A program made the position numbers and the translations under genes. The notes under the pieces are model-generated. The model saw nothing but the letters and a program-made list of their open reading frames with translations. It made no database searches and was not told the DNA's origin. Shown here piece by piece: positions 1 to 5,651 of a stretch of DNA of 7,029 nucleotides. The stretch is from an uncultured Devosia sp. (lineage in GTDB: Bacteria; Pseudomonadota; Alphaproteobacteria; Rhizobiales; Devosiaceae): positions 1 to 7,029 of the forward strand of contig CAMLOA010000093.1 of the NCBI GenBank assembly GCA_946481445.1, in the 5' to 3' direction. The number at the start of each line of letters is the position of its first letter. Within the stretch, counting starts at the first letter, position 1.

Positions 1-394
1 AGTCACCATCGACCGGCCCGACATTCTCATTGTCGAGGGGCTGAACATCCTGCAGCCCGGCGAGTTGCCCAAGACCGGCAAGCCCATCCTCTTCGCGTCC
101 GACTTCATCGATTTCTCGATCTATATCGACGCCGATACCGAGGATCTCGAGACCTGGTACATGGAGCGCTTCTTTCGGCTGCGCGAGACCGCGTTCCGCG
201 ACCCGACCTCCTATTTCCGGCGGTTCGCCGCCATGAGCGAGGCCGAGGCCGGCGAGTTCGGTCGCATGATCTGGCGAACCATCAACCTCGCCAACTTGCT
301 CGACAACGTGCTGCCCACCCGCGGGCGGGCCGACCTGATCCTCAAGAAGGGCAAGGACCACCTGATCGAGGAAGTGCGGCTCAAGCGGGTGTGA
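1..394 (+). CDS. coaA: Pantothenate kinase type I (CoaA), C-terminal part; 5' end outside window
   Basis: This is the C-terminal part of the ATP-dependent kinase that phosphorylates pantothenate, the first and usually rate-limiting step of coenzyme A synthesis in the cytoplasm. The frame is open from base 2 to a TGA at 392-394, giving about 130 residues; the family is normally about 310-320 aa, so roughly the first 60% is missing. The visible part begins with a [13 protein letters not shown] segment (the conserved 'PDxxIxEGLNxLQ' strand) and continues with [12 protein letters not shown], a [12 protein letters not shown] helix, [23 protein letters not shown] and the C-terminal EEVRLKRV. All of these match type I CoaA in order, as I remember the E. 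coli protein. An internal TTG at base 65 is not the start, because conserved sequence continues upstream in frame. The next gene converges on it with a 26-bp gap. Confidence 0.93.
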   Translation, partial: VTIDRPDILIVEGLNILQPGELPKTGKPILFASDFIDFSIYIDADTEDLETWYMERFFRLRETAFRDPTSYFRRFAAMSEAEAGEFGRMIWRTINLANLLDNVLPTRGRADLILKKGKDHLIEEVRLKRV

Positions 395-404
395 GGGCCC
401 TCAC
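391..404. terminator. Perfect 14-bp palindrome across the coaA stop codon; possible bidirectional terminator
   Basis: GTGAGGGCCCTCAC is a perfect palindrome. It could fold as a GTGAG/CTCAC stem with a GGCC loop. It contains the coaA stop (TGA 392-394) and lies between two converging genes, where a shared terminator would be expected. There is no T-tract on either side, so intrinsic termination is uncertain. Confidence 0.35.
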
Positions 405-420
405 CGGTATCCGGAACCGC

Positions 421-783
421 TCAATAGGTCCCGTGCTGGGGCTGGGTCAGGGTGATGGTATTGCCGTCGGCGTCGCGGAACTTGGCCGTCTTGAAGAAGT
501 CGCCCACCGACTTGCTCACCGGCTTGAGTTCGTGCAGGGCCAGCCGGCCCAGCTCCAGTGCGAGATCGTCCACGATCAGCGTCAGCATGGAGGCGCCGGC
601 CCGGTCCATGTCGGTGGCCACATGGACCCAGCCCCCGCCGGGAAGCTTCCATTCGGCCACATCGGCCAGCGGGCGCGCATCGGGCGGGCGGCCGAACAGG
701 CGTTCGTAGAAGTCGATCGCCTCGGCAATGTCCTCCACCGCTATGCCGGCCAGCGCATTGGTAATGGTCATAAAGGTCCCCAT
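421..783 (-). CDS. VOC-superfamily (glyoxalase/bleomycin-resistance fold) protein
   Basis: This small protein of 120 aa has the vicinal-oxygen-chelate fold. Members include glyoxalase I, extradiol dioxygenases and antibiotic-binding proteins; the substrate cannot be told from sequence alone. It opens with a beta-alpha unit (AGIAVEDIAEAIDFYERLFG, about residues 12-31), where helix residues FYERLFG are typical. It ends with the RDADGNTITL strand that usually carries the last metal ligand region. Only one betaalphabetabetabeta module pair fits in this length, so dimerisation is expected. The start is ambiguous: ATG at 783, or ATG at 771 (MTITNAL...), which has a better-placed GGGGA five bases upstream and leaves 116 aa. 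It converges with coaA and is divergent from dapB. Confidence 0.8.
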   Translation of the reverse strand: MGTFMTITNALAGIAVEDIAEAIDFYERLFGRPPDARPLADVAEWKLPGGGWVHVATDMDRAGASMLTLIVDDLALELGRLALHELKPVSKSVGDFFKTAKFRDADGNTITLTQPQHGTY

Positions 784-798
784 CCGTGGCAGTTACCC

Positions 799-815
799 TC
801 ACTCTATCAGAGTGA
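799..815. promoter_or_regulatory. 17-bp inverted repeat (operator-like) between the VOC gene and dapB
   Basis: TCACTCTATCAGAGTGA has 7-bp perfect arms (TCACTCT / AGAGTGA) around a 3-bp centre. It sits 16 bp upstream of the VOC gene's first ATG and 20 bp upstream of the putative dapB -35. On the - strand it fills the 17 bp between TTGCCG and GGGTAA, which could be weak -35/-10 elements of the VOC gene. The arms are compositionally unlike the GC-rich surroundings. A transcription-factor site is the simplest reading; a short RNA hairpin is the alternative. Confidence 0.4.
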
Positions 816-834
816 CGGCAATGGGGCAGCGCTG

Positions 835-881
835 TTGGACTTTTTGGATGGCGCTGCTATAGCCGGAGGGATTTTCGGGAG
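835..881 (+). promoter_or_regulatory. Putative sigma70-type promoter and RBS of dapB-gpmA
   Basis: TTGGAC (835-840) and TATAGC (858-863) are separated by exactly 17 bp and resemble housekeeping -35 and -10 boxes. Transcription would start near base 870, leaving a short leader. GGGAG at 877-881 lies six bases before the dapB ATG at 888 and is a good Shine-Dalgarno sequence. Confidence 0.5.
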
Positions 882-887
882 CAGGCG

Positions 888-1727
888 ATGAGCGAACTCA
901 AGGTCGTGGTGGCAGGCGCGGGCGGGCGCATGGGCGCCGCCAATATCCGGGCCGTCGCCGCCCATTCCGGCCTCGTGCTGCATGGTGCCGTCGCCGCCCT
1001 GCGGCTGCATGCCGCCGTGGACCGCCCGGGCACGCCCGCCATCGGGCAGGATGCAGGCCTCTTCGCCGGCATTGCCGCCCTGGGTGTGACCATTACCGAC
1101 GACATGGAGGCCGCGCTCGAAGGGGCCGATGCCATCATCGACTTCACCGCTCCGGCTGCCAGCGTTGTCCTGGCCCGCAAGGCCGCCGAGCGGGGGCTGG
1201 TGCACGTCATCGGGACGACGGGCTGTACCGAGGCCGACGATGCGGCCATTGCGGCCGCCGCCGCCGCGGGAGCGCGCATCGTCAAGTCGGGCAATTTCTC
1301 CATGGGCGTCAACCTGCTGGCGAGCCTGGTGCGCAAGGCGGCCGCGACGCTGGCCGACTACGACGTCGAAATCCTCGAAATGCACCACGCCCGCAAGGTC
1401 GATGCGCCTTCCGGCACGGCGCTGTTGCTGGGCGAAGCCGCCGCGAGCGGACGCAACATTGCCCTCAAGGACCATTCGGTGCGGGTGCGCGACGGTCATA
1501 CCGGCGCACGGGAAGCAGGCACGATCGGCTTTGCCACCCTGCGCGGCGGCACGGTGATCGGCGATCACATGGTGATCCTGGCGGGACCTGCCGAACGGAT
1601 CGAGCTGGGCCACCGCGCCGAGGACCGGGGCATTTTCGCCAATGGTGCCGCCCGGGCCGCGCTCTGGGCCGCCGCCCAGCCGGCGGGCCTTTATTCCATG
1701 GCCGACGTGCTCGGCCTCACCGACTGA
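888..1727 (+). CDS. dapB: 4-hydroxy-tetrahydrodipicolinate reductase (DapB)
   Basis: This cytoplasmic enzyme reduces 4-hydroxy-tetrahydrodipicolinate with NAD(P)H in the diaminopimelate/lysine pathway, feeding both lysine and peptidoglycan. The 279-aa product starts with the Rossmann nucleotide motif GAGGRMG (residues 10-16). It then has DFTAP (85-89), GTTG (109-112), SGNFSMGVN, and the family signature around [15 protein letters not shown]. In that signature His166 corresponds to the catalytic His and Lys170 to the substrate Lys. [11 protein letters not shown] and [11 protein letters not shown] close the C-terminal part. The ATG at 888 follows a good RBS. Residues 31-48 hold an imperfect 9-residue tandem repeat ([18 protein letters not shown]) that seems to be an insertion relative to E. 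coli DapB as I recall it; see findings. The stop is 23 bp before gpmA, so the two are probably co-transcribed. Confidence 0.96.
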   Translation: MSELKVVVAGAGGRMGAANIRAVAAHSGLVLHGAVAALRLHAAVDRPGTPAIGQDAGLFAGIAALGVTITDDMEAALEGADAIIDFTAPAASVVLARKAAERGLVHVIGTTGCTEADDAAIAAAAAAGARIVKSGNFSMGVNLLASLVRKAAATLADYDVEILEMHHARKVDAPSGTALLLGEAAASGRNIALKDHSVRVRDGHTGAREAGTIGFATLRGGTVIGDHMVILAGPAERIELGHRAEDRGIFANGAARAALWAAAQPAGLYSMADVLGLTD

Positions 1728-1750
1728 CTTCTCCAAGCAAGGAACCTTCA

Positions 1751-2365
1751 ATGACCGGCACGCTGATCCTCGTTCGCCATGGCCAGAGCGAATGGAATCT
1801 CCAGAACCTGTTCACCGGCTGGCGCAATCCGAACCTGACCGAGCAAGGCATCGAAGAGGCGCGCGCCACCGGCAAGGCGCTCAAGGCGGCCGGCATCATG
1901 CCCGACCTCTACTACACCTCGGCGCTGCGCCGCGCCCAGCACACGCTCGACCTGATGCTCGAGGAAATGGGCATCGACAATGTCACCATCACCCGCCACA
2001 CCGCGCTCAACGAACGCGACTATGGCGACCTTTCCGGCCTCAACAAGGACGATGCCCGCGCCAAATGGGGCGAAGAGCAGGTGCTGGTCTGGCGCCGCTC
2101 CTACGATGTTCCGCCCCCGGGCGGCGAAAGCCTCAAGGATACCGCGGCGCGCACCCTGCCCTATTACGAGGCCGAAATCCTGCCCCGGCTCAAGGCGGGC
2201 AAGACCGTGCTGGTGGCAGCGCATGGCAATTCGCTGCGGGCGCTGGTCATGGCCATTGAAGGCCTGACCCCCGACGAAATCCTCAAGCGCGAGATCGCGA
2301 CGGGGCAGCCGACCGTCTACAGGATCGGCCCGGATGGCAAGCTGGTGCAACGGGTCGAGCTCTAG
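1751..2365 (+). CDS. gpmA: 2,3-bisphosphoglycerate-dependent phosphoglycerate mutase (GpmA)
   Basis: The enzyme interconverts 3- and 2-phosphoglycerate in glycolysis/gluconeogenesis through a phosphohistidine. The 204-aa product begins [16 protein letters not shown], with the phospho-acceptor His10 in the RHG motif. Other visible family elements are [18 protein letters not shown] (Arg61), [14 protein letters not shown] (Glu88 as the likely acid/base residue), [13 protein letters not shown] and the second catalytic histidine, His158, in [10 protein letters not shown]. The protein is about 45 residues shorter than E. coli GpmA (about 250 aa). The missing part lies between the DVPPP and GGESLKDT segments and at the C-terminus, as is usual for the short alphaproteobacterial form, so it is not a truncation. 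AAGGAA (1739-1744) is an RBS six bases before the ATG. It follows dapB at 23 bp, a pairing known from other Hyphomicrobiales. Confidence 0.95.
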   Translation: MTGTLILVRHGQSEWNLQNLFTGWRNPNLTEQGIEEARATGKALKAAGIMPDLYYTSALRRAQHTLDLMLEEMGIDNVTITRHTALNERDYGDLSGLNKDDARAKWGEEQVLVWRRSYDVPPPGGESLKDTAARTLPYYEAEILPRLKAGKTVLVAAHGNSLRALVMAIEGLTPDEILKREIATGQPTVYRIGPDGKLVQRVEL

Positions 2366-2379
2366 ACAATCTTGCGCCA

Positions 2380-2402
2380 GCGGGCCCCGTGCGGGGCCCC
2401 GC
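2380..2402. terminator. GC-rich hairpin after gpmA, between convergent genes
   Basis: GGGCCCC (2382-2388) and GGGGCCC (2393-2399) form a 7-bp stem with a GTGC loop. An alternative 9-bp stem uses GCGGG/CCCGC with one bulged C. It starts 14 bp after the gpmA stop and 20 bp before the end of the gene on the other strand. No U-tract follows on either strand, so it may work as a weak or factor-assisted terminator or as an RNA 3'-end stabiliser. Confidence 0.5.
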
Positions 2403-2421
2403 ATTGCCGATTCACGTGAAA

Positions 2422-3318
2422 CTAGTGGGCGGCCGAGATCACCCCGGCTTCCCAGCCCAGGATGGCGCGCTTGCGCGGAACCCCCCAGTGGTAGCCGGTC
2501 AGCGCGCCCGACGTGCCCACCACCCGGTGGCAGGGCACGACGAAGCTGATCGGGTTCTTGCCCACCGCGGCGCCGACCGCCCGGGCCGCTGTCGGGCGGC
2601 CGATGCGGTTGGCCACGTCCTGGTATGTCGTGGCGCGGCCGCAGGGAATGGTCAGCAGCGTCTCCCAGACCTTCACCTCGAAATCGGTGCCGATCAGCAC
2701 GACGCGCACCGGATGGTCGGGTGACCAGCGCGCCGGATCGAAGGCCTGCGCGATCATGGGCGCCACGCGGGCGTCGTCGCGGGTGAAGCGGGCATTGGGC
2801 CAGCGATCGGCCAGGTCACGGAAGGCTTGTTCGATGCTTGTCTGGGCGTCGGCGAAGCCCAGGCCCGAAAGCCCATAGCCGGTGGCGGTGGCGACGGCCG
2901 TGCCGAAGGGCGACGGGGCTGCGCCCCAGACCATGTCGAGCCCGGCCCCGCCGGCACGGAAGATTCCGGGCGGCATAGCCTCGTAGGCCACGAACAGGTC
3001 ATGCAGGCGCGAGGTGGACGAAAGGCCCACCGCATAGGTGGTATCGAGCACGCTTTCGCGCGCCCGCAGCAGGCTCTTGGCATGGTCGAGCGCCACGGCC
3101 TGGGCAAAGCTCTTGGGGCTGAGCCCGCACCAGCGGCGGAAAAGGTCGGTGAGTTGCCGCTCGCTCAGTCCCAGCGCGCGGGCAAAGCGCGGCAGGTCCG
3201 CCTCGTCCGGTCCGTGTTCGCTCAGATACTGGATGGCGGCGCGAATGGTGTCGTAGTCGCCCGCAGGCGCCAAAGGGACAATCTGGTTCATGTCTGTTCC
3301 CGGCAAGGCTTCGGTCAT
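2422..3318 (-). CDS. AraC-type HTH / methylated-DNA-[protein]-cysteine S-methyltransferase fusion (Ada-like, lacks Ada N-domain)
   Basis: This protein is predicted to repair O6-alkylguanine by transferring the alkyl group to its own cysteine, and it carries a DNA-binding regulator domain. Residues about 22-120 form an AraC-type double HTH (first helix pair LPRFARALGLSERQLTDLF, residues 42-60). Residues about 130-290 are the alkyltransferase. The latter contains TYQDVANRIGRPTAARAVG, the helix that binds DNA, and the active-site VPCHRV with acceptor Cys263. E. coli Ada also has an N-terminal zinc/Cys4 domain that senses methyl phosphotriesters; it is absent here, since only about 20 residues precede the HTH. 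Start choice: ATG at 3318 has GAAGGG only two bases upstream. ATG at 3291 (289 aa, MNQIVPL...) has GGGA at a normal six-base distance and may be the true start. It lies 44 bp downstream of the DUF2244 gene on the same strand and may be co-transcribed with it. Confidence 0.9.
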   Translation of the reverse strand: MTEALPGTDMNQIVPLAPAGDYDTIRAAIQYLSEHGPDEADLPRFARALGLSERQLTDLFRRWCGLSPKSFAQAVALDHAKSLLRARESVLDTTYAVGLSSTSRLHDLFVAYEAMPPGIFRAGGAGLDMVWGAAPSPFGTAVATATGYGLSGLGFADAQTSIEQAFRDLADRWPNARFTRDDARVAPMIAQAFDPARWSPDHPVRVVLIGTDFEVKVWETLLTIPCGRATTYQDVANRIGRPTAARAVGAAVGKNPISFVVPCHRVVGTSGALTGYHWGVPRKRAILGWEAGVISAAH

Positions 3319-3331
3319 CGCCCTTCACTAG

Positions 3332-3347
3332 CCCGGCGGCCGCCGGG
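3332..3347. repeat. Perfect 16-bp GC palindrome between the DUF2244 and Ada-like genes
   Basis: CCCGGCGGCCGCCGGG is a perfect palindrome and would fold as a 6-bp CCCGGC/GCCGGG stem with a GGCC loop. It lies in the 44-bp gap upstream of the Ada-like gene. In the leader RNA, read on the - strand, a competing pair is possible: CCGGG just after the DUF2244 stop with the CCCGG at the start of the palindrome. A weak terminator or a structured leader are both possible; no T-run follows. Confidence 0.35.
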
Positions 3348-3362
3348 GAGGCGACCCGGTTT

Positions 3363-3848
3363 TTACCGGGCGGCGCGGGCCTTGCGCAGCGCCGTGCCGA
3401 AGGCGCGGGCAAAACTCGCCTTGTCTTCGCCCTTGAGGAAGGCGCCGATTTCAAGGCTTTCCCGGCCCGTCTTAAGGTGCATCGCGGTCACCTTCTCGTT
3501 CTCGTCGCGCTGCAGCACCAGCCGCACGGCCTGCGGATCGAACCGCTGCAATGTCCGGTTGCCCTTGCTGTCGCTGCTGGCCACTTCCAGCTGGTCGGCC
3601 CACAGGGTCACCTGCTGGGTCTGCCGCTTCTGGCGGGACTGCCGCCAGCTCAGCACCCCCATGGCCAAGGCAAACAGGACGAAGGCGGCCCCCGCCGGCA
3701 GGGCGATTTCGGGCACAGCGACCATGAATGGCGCCGCCACCACCGCGCTCAGCCCCAGCGTGATCCAGCCACCCGCCAGGCGCAATGACCCGTCCGGCCT
3801 CAGCGCGGCGGAAAACAGCGGCGTGGTTGTTGTGGCTTGCATCGGCAT
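3363..3848 (-). CDS. DUF2244 family membrane protein
   Basis: This is a 161-aa protein of unknown function. After a short polar N-terminus (MPMQATTTTPLFSAALRPDGSL) there are two hydrophobic segments, about residues 25-44 and 50-66, which should form a membrane hairpin. A WRQSRQKR positive patch and a soluble C-terminal domain of about 90 residues follow (VTLWADQLEV... ESLEIGAFLKGEDKASFARAFGTALRKA). This layout and the FxxAL..dgSLs..G start match the DUF2244 family of alphaproteobacteria, by recall. The ATG at 3848 was chosen because GAAGAG lies six bases upstream. The frame stays open far further upstream, but that stretch is antisense to nth and is not believed. It is divergent from nth and is followed by the Ada-like gene. 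Confidence 0.75.
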   Translation of the reverse strand: MPMQATTTTPLFSAALRPDGSLRLAGGWITLGLSAVVAAPFMVAVPEIALPAGAAFVLFALAMGVLSWRQSRQKRQTQQVTLWADQLEVASSDSKGNRTLQRFDPQAVRLVLQRDENEKVTAMHLKTGRESLEIGAFLKGEDKASFARAFGTALRKARAAR

Positions 3849-3896
3849 GGCGAACTCTTCACCTATGACTATAGGCGCAGAATCGGGGGCGAGAGA
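3849..3896. promoter_or_regulatory. Short divergent promoter region for DUF2244 (-) and nth (+)
   Basis: Only 48 bp separate the two start codons, so both promoters must lie here or reach into the neighbouring coding sequence. CCTATGACTATAGG (3862-3875) is an inverted repeat with 5-bp arms. It offers TATAGG on the + strand and TATAGT on the - strand as overlapping -10-like boxes. I find no convincing -35 for either. GGGGG at 3885-3889 is seven bases before the nth ATG and serves as its likely RBS. Confidence 0.35.
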
Positions 3897-4571
3897 ATGG
3901 CCGCGAGCAAAAAAGTGAAGAGCCTCGGTAAGCCCGAAATCGACGCCATCTTCACCCGCTTTCACGAGATCGAACCCGAGCCGAAAGGCGAGCTCGACTA
4001 TGTCAACGCCTTCACCCTGCTGGTGGCGGTGGTGCTGTCGGCCCAGGCGACCGATACCGGCGTCAACAAGGCGACCAAGGCGCTGTTCCAGCTGGCGCCA
4101 ACCCCCGCCGCCATGGTGGCGCTGGGCGTCGAGCGTATCACCGAGCTGATCAAGACCATCGGCCTGTTCCGCGGCAAGGCCAGGAACGTGTTCGCGCTCA
4201 GCCAGATTCTCGTCGAGCGTCATGGCGGGGAGGTCCCGGCGGACCGGGCGGCGCTGGAGGCTCTGCCGGGCGTGGGCCGCAAGACCGCCAATGTCGTGCT
4301 CAACATCTACTTCAAGCAGCCCACCATAGCGGTGGATACGCACCTGTTCCGCGTCTCCAACCGCACGGGCATGGCCCCCGGCGCGACGCCGCTGGCGGTG
4401 GAGCAGAAACTGCTCAAGGCCGTGCCCGAGCGCTTCATGCTGCATGCCCATCACTGGCTGATCCTGCACGGGCGCTACGTCTGCAAGGCGCGCAAGCCCG
4501 AATGCTGGCACTGTGCGATCAGCCAATGGTGCCTGTTCGAGCCGAAAGCGCCCGCAGCCAAGGGGCCATGA
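3897..4571 (+). CDS. nth: Endonuclease III (Nth), DNA glycosylase/AP lyase
   Basis: This bifunctional base-excision repair enzyme removes oxidised pyrimidines and nicks the abasic site. The 224-aa product has the helix-hairpin-helix LPGVGRKTANVV with catalytic Lys129, then VDTHLFRVSNRTG with catalytic Asp147. The 18-residue spacing equals that of Lys120/Asp138 in E. coli. Four cysteines (Cys196, 203, 206, 212) in a C-x6-C-x2-C-x5-C pattern bind the [4Fe-4S] cluster near the C-terminus. The N-terminal LVAVVLSAQATDTGVNKAT is also typical. The ATG at 3897 has a G-rich RBS. An in-frame ATG at 3837 would add 20 residues, would overlap the divergent DUF2244 start, and is less likely. The stop lies three bases from the stop of the convergent DUF2214 gene. 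Confidence 0.96.
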   Translation: MAASKKVKSLGKPEIDAIFTRFHEIEPEPKGELDYVNAFTLLVAVVLSAQATDTGVNKATKALFQLAPTPAAMVALGVERITELIKTIGLFRGKARNVFALSQILVERHGGEVPADRAALEALPGVGRKTANVVLNIYFKQPTIAVDTHLFRVSNRTGMAPGATPLAVEQKLLKAVPERFMLHAHHWLILHGRYVCKARKPECWHCAISQWCLFEPKAPAAKGP

Positions 4572-4574
4572 GGG

Positions 4575-5030
4575 TCAGGCGCCGTAGCCCTTGCCGAGGG
4601 CAAGGCCCAGGGCCGGTATCATCAGGGTGATGGCGAACTGCAGGTAGAGCAGGCGGCGGGCCGCCGTCACCCCCGCGCGCGCGGGCGCAAAGGCGGCATC
4701 GGCCTTGGAAGCCCGGCTCCATTTGAGAATGGCAATCGTGGGTGGCACGGAGGCCAGTCCCGCCGCGGCAAACAGGCCCATCTTGGTCCAGAACACCCAA
4801 TTGCCCAGATAGTAGTCCGCGCCCGAGGCGCCCAGGAACACCCGGCCGACACCCGCGCCGATCACCAGCAGCGCCACCAAGCCGTAGGCGCTGTCGACCC
4901 GGGCCAGGAAGGCAATGCGCTCGCCGGCAATGTCCGGCCGCATCAGCACCCATTCGGCGGCCATCACGCTGATCAGGAGGAAAATCGCGGTGTGATGCAG
5001 GTAGCCGAAAAGCAGATCGAGATCGAGCAT
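4575..5030 (-). CDS. DUF2214 family integral membrane protein
   Basis: This is a 151-aa protein of unknown function with four predicted membrane helices, about residues 7-29, 47-68, 80-105 and 126-146. Recognisable pieces are FGYLHHTAIFLLISVMAAEWVL with a His-His pair at residues 12-13 in helix 1, an acidic/aromatic DSAYGLVALLVIGAGVGRVF helix, and NWVFWTKMGLFAAAGLASVPPTI. Assignment to DUF2214 is by recall of this pattern. ATG at 5030 is the only plausible start: an in-frame TGA lies 18 bases upstream of it, with no start codon in between. A Shine-Dalgarno sequence is not evident. It shares its control region with the divergent TetR gene, which makes it the most likely target of that regulator. 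Confidence 0.75.
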   Translation of the reverse strand: MLDLDLLFGYLHHTAIFLLISVMAAEWVLMRPDIAGERIAFLARVDSAYGLVALLVIGAGVGRVFLGASGADYYLGNWVFWTKMGLFAAAGLASVPPTIAILKWSRASKADAAFAPARAGVTAARRLLYLQFAITLMIPALGLALGKGYGA

Positions 5031-5045
5031 TTGCCGGAAGACCCA

Positions 5046-5097
5046 TTGTCATGTAAACAGTGCATACATATCTGCACGCACATGTAAGCAATGTCAA
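5046..5097. promoter_or_regulatory. AT-rich divergent control region with nested repeats; candidate TetR operator and face-to-face promoters
   Basis: GTGCATACATATCTGCAC (5060-5077) is an imperfect 18-bp palindrome with 14 of 18 positions symmetric and 5-bp perfect outer arms. CATGT (5050-5054) and ACATG (5080-5084) form an outer inverted pair. CATGTAAACAGTG (5050-5062) and CATGTAAGCAATG (5081-5093) are direct repeats matching at 11 of 13 positions, 31 bp apart, about three helical turns. TTGACA, a consensus -35, lies on the - strand at 5097-5092. TTGTCA on the + strand (5046-5051) is 17 bp from TATCTG (5069-5074). Both promoters would cover the palindrome, as expected for joint repression by a TetR protein. 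Confidence 0.55.
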
Positions 5098-5651
5098 CAT
5101 CAAGTAACGCACCCTATCATCACGGCAATCTGCGCCAGGCCCTGCTCGAAGCGGCGCTGATCATCCTGGAGCGCGAGGGAGAGGCGGGGCTGGGGCTGCG
5201 CGACCTGGCGCGGGCCGTGGGGGTCTCGCCTGCCGCGCCCTACCGGCATTTCGATAGCCGCGGCGCCCTGCTGGAAGCGCTGGCCGTGACCGGGTTCCAG
5301 CGGTTCACCGCCGCGATGGTGGCCGTGGCGGCCAGCGACGTGCTCGATCCGATGGCGGCCATGGGCAAGACCTATGTCAAGTTCGCGCTCGACAATGCCA
5401 ATCTCTTCCGGCTGATGTTTTCGCCGCAGGTGCGAAAGGACAACCGGCCGGGCCTGCGCATGGCGGCCGATGCCGCCTACCAGACGCTGCGCCACGTCAC
5501 CGGCGGCGACGTCAAGGCCAACCGCGTCGCGGCTTTGGCGGCCTGGGCGCGGGTGCATGGCCTGGCCGTGCTGCTGCTCGACGGGCAGATCGCCATCCAG
5601 GCCGGCGAGGATATCGAGGCGCTGGTGGCCGAAATCATCGAGAAGCACTGA
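5091..5651 (+). CDS. TetR/AcrR-family transcriptional regulator with WHG-type C-terminal domain
   Basis: This 186-aa dimeric repressor candidate has an N-terminal TetR HTH (about residues 10-60). Its helices run YHHGNLRQALLEAALIILEREG and LGLRDLARAVGVSPAAPYRHFDSRGALLEAL, where the PxxxYRHF recognition helix is characteristic. The ligand/dimer domain contains TYVKFALDNANLFRLMF and W152-ARVHG157, matching the TetR C-terminal subfamily with a W..HG motif. The ligand is unknown. The ATG at 5091 fits the usual position of YHHGNL near residue 10, yet it has no Shine-Dalgarno sequence and lies at the edge of the operator-like repeats. The message may therefore have a very short leader or be leaderless. 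It is divergent from the DUF2214 gene, which with autoregulation is the likely target. Confidence 0.9.
   Translation: MSTSSNAPYHHGNLRQALLEAALIILEREGEAGLGLRDLARAVGVSPAAPYRHFDSRGALLEALAVTGFQRFTAAMVAVAASDVLDPMAAMGKTYVKFALDNANLFRLMFSPQVRKDNRPGLRMAADAAYQTLRHVTGGDVKANRVAALAAWARVHGLAVLLLDGQIAIQAGEDIEALVAEIIEKH

Noticed and set aside
807..1751. Long open frame (314 codons) on the - strand across dapB
   Set aside because: It is antisense to a well-supported dapB whose motifs run the whole length. Long shadow frames are normal in GC-rich DNA, and the translation shows no known domain.
1751..2365. GpmA as a truncated pseudogene because it is about 45 aa shorter than the E. coli enzyme
   Set aside because: All four catalytic elements are present, and the short form is normal in alphaproteobacteria.
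2411..2420. TTCACGTGAA perfect palindrome downstream of gpmA
   Set aside because: Ten bases with no supporting context at the 3' ends of two genes; easily chance.
2827..3918. 363-codon + strand frame across the Ada-like and DUF2244 genes
   Set aside because: Low-complexity Gly/Arg/Pro-rich shadow with no domain, while the - strand genes carry clear motifs.
3849..4526. N-terminal extension of the DUF2244 frame on the - strand through nth
   Set aside because: Antisense to nth, which has all catalytic and cluster residues. The ATG at 3848 has its own RBS and the correct family start.
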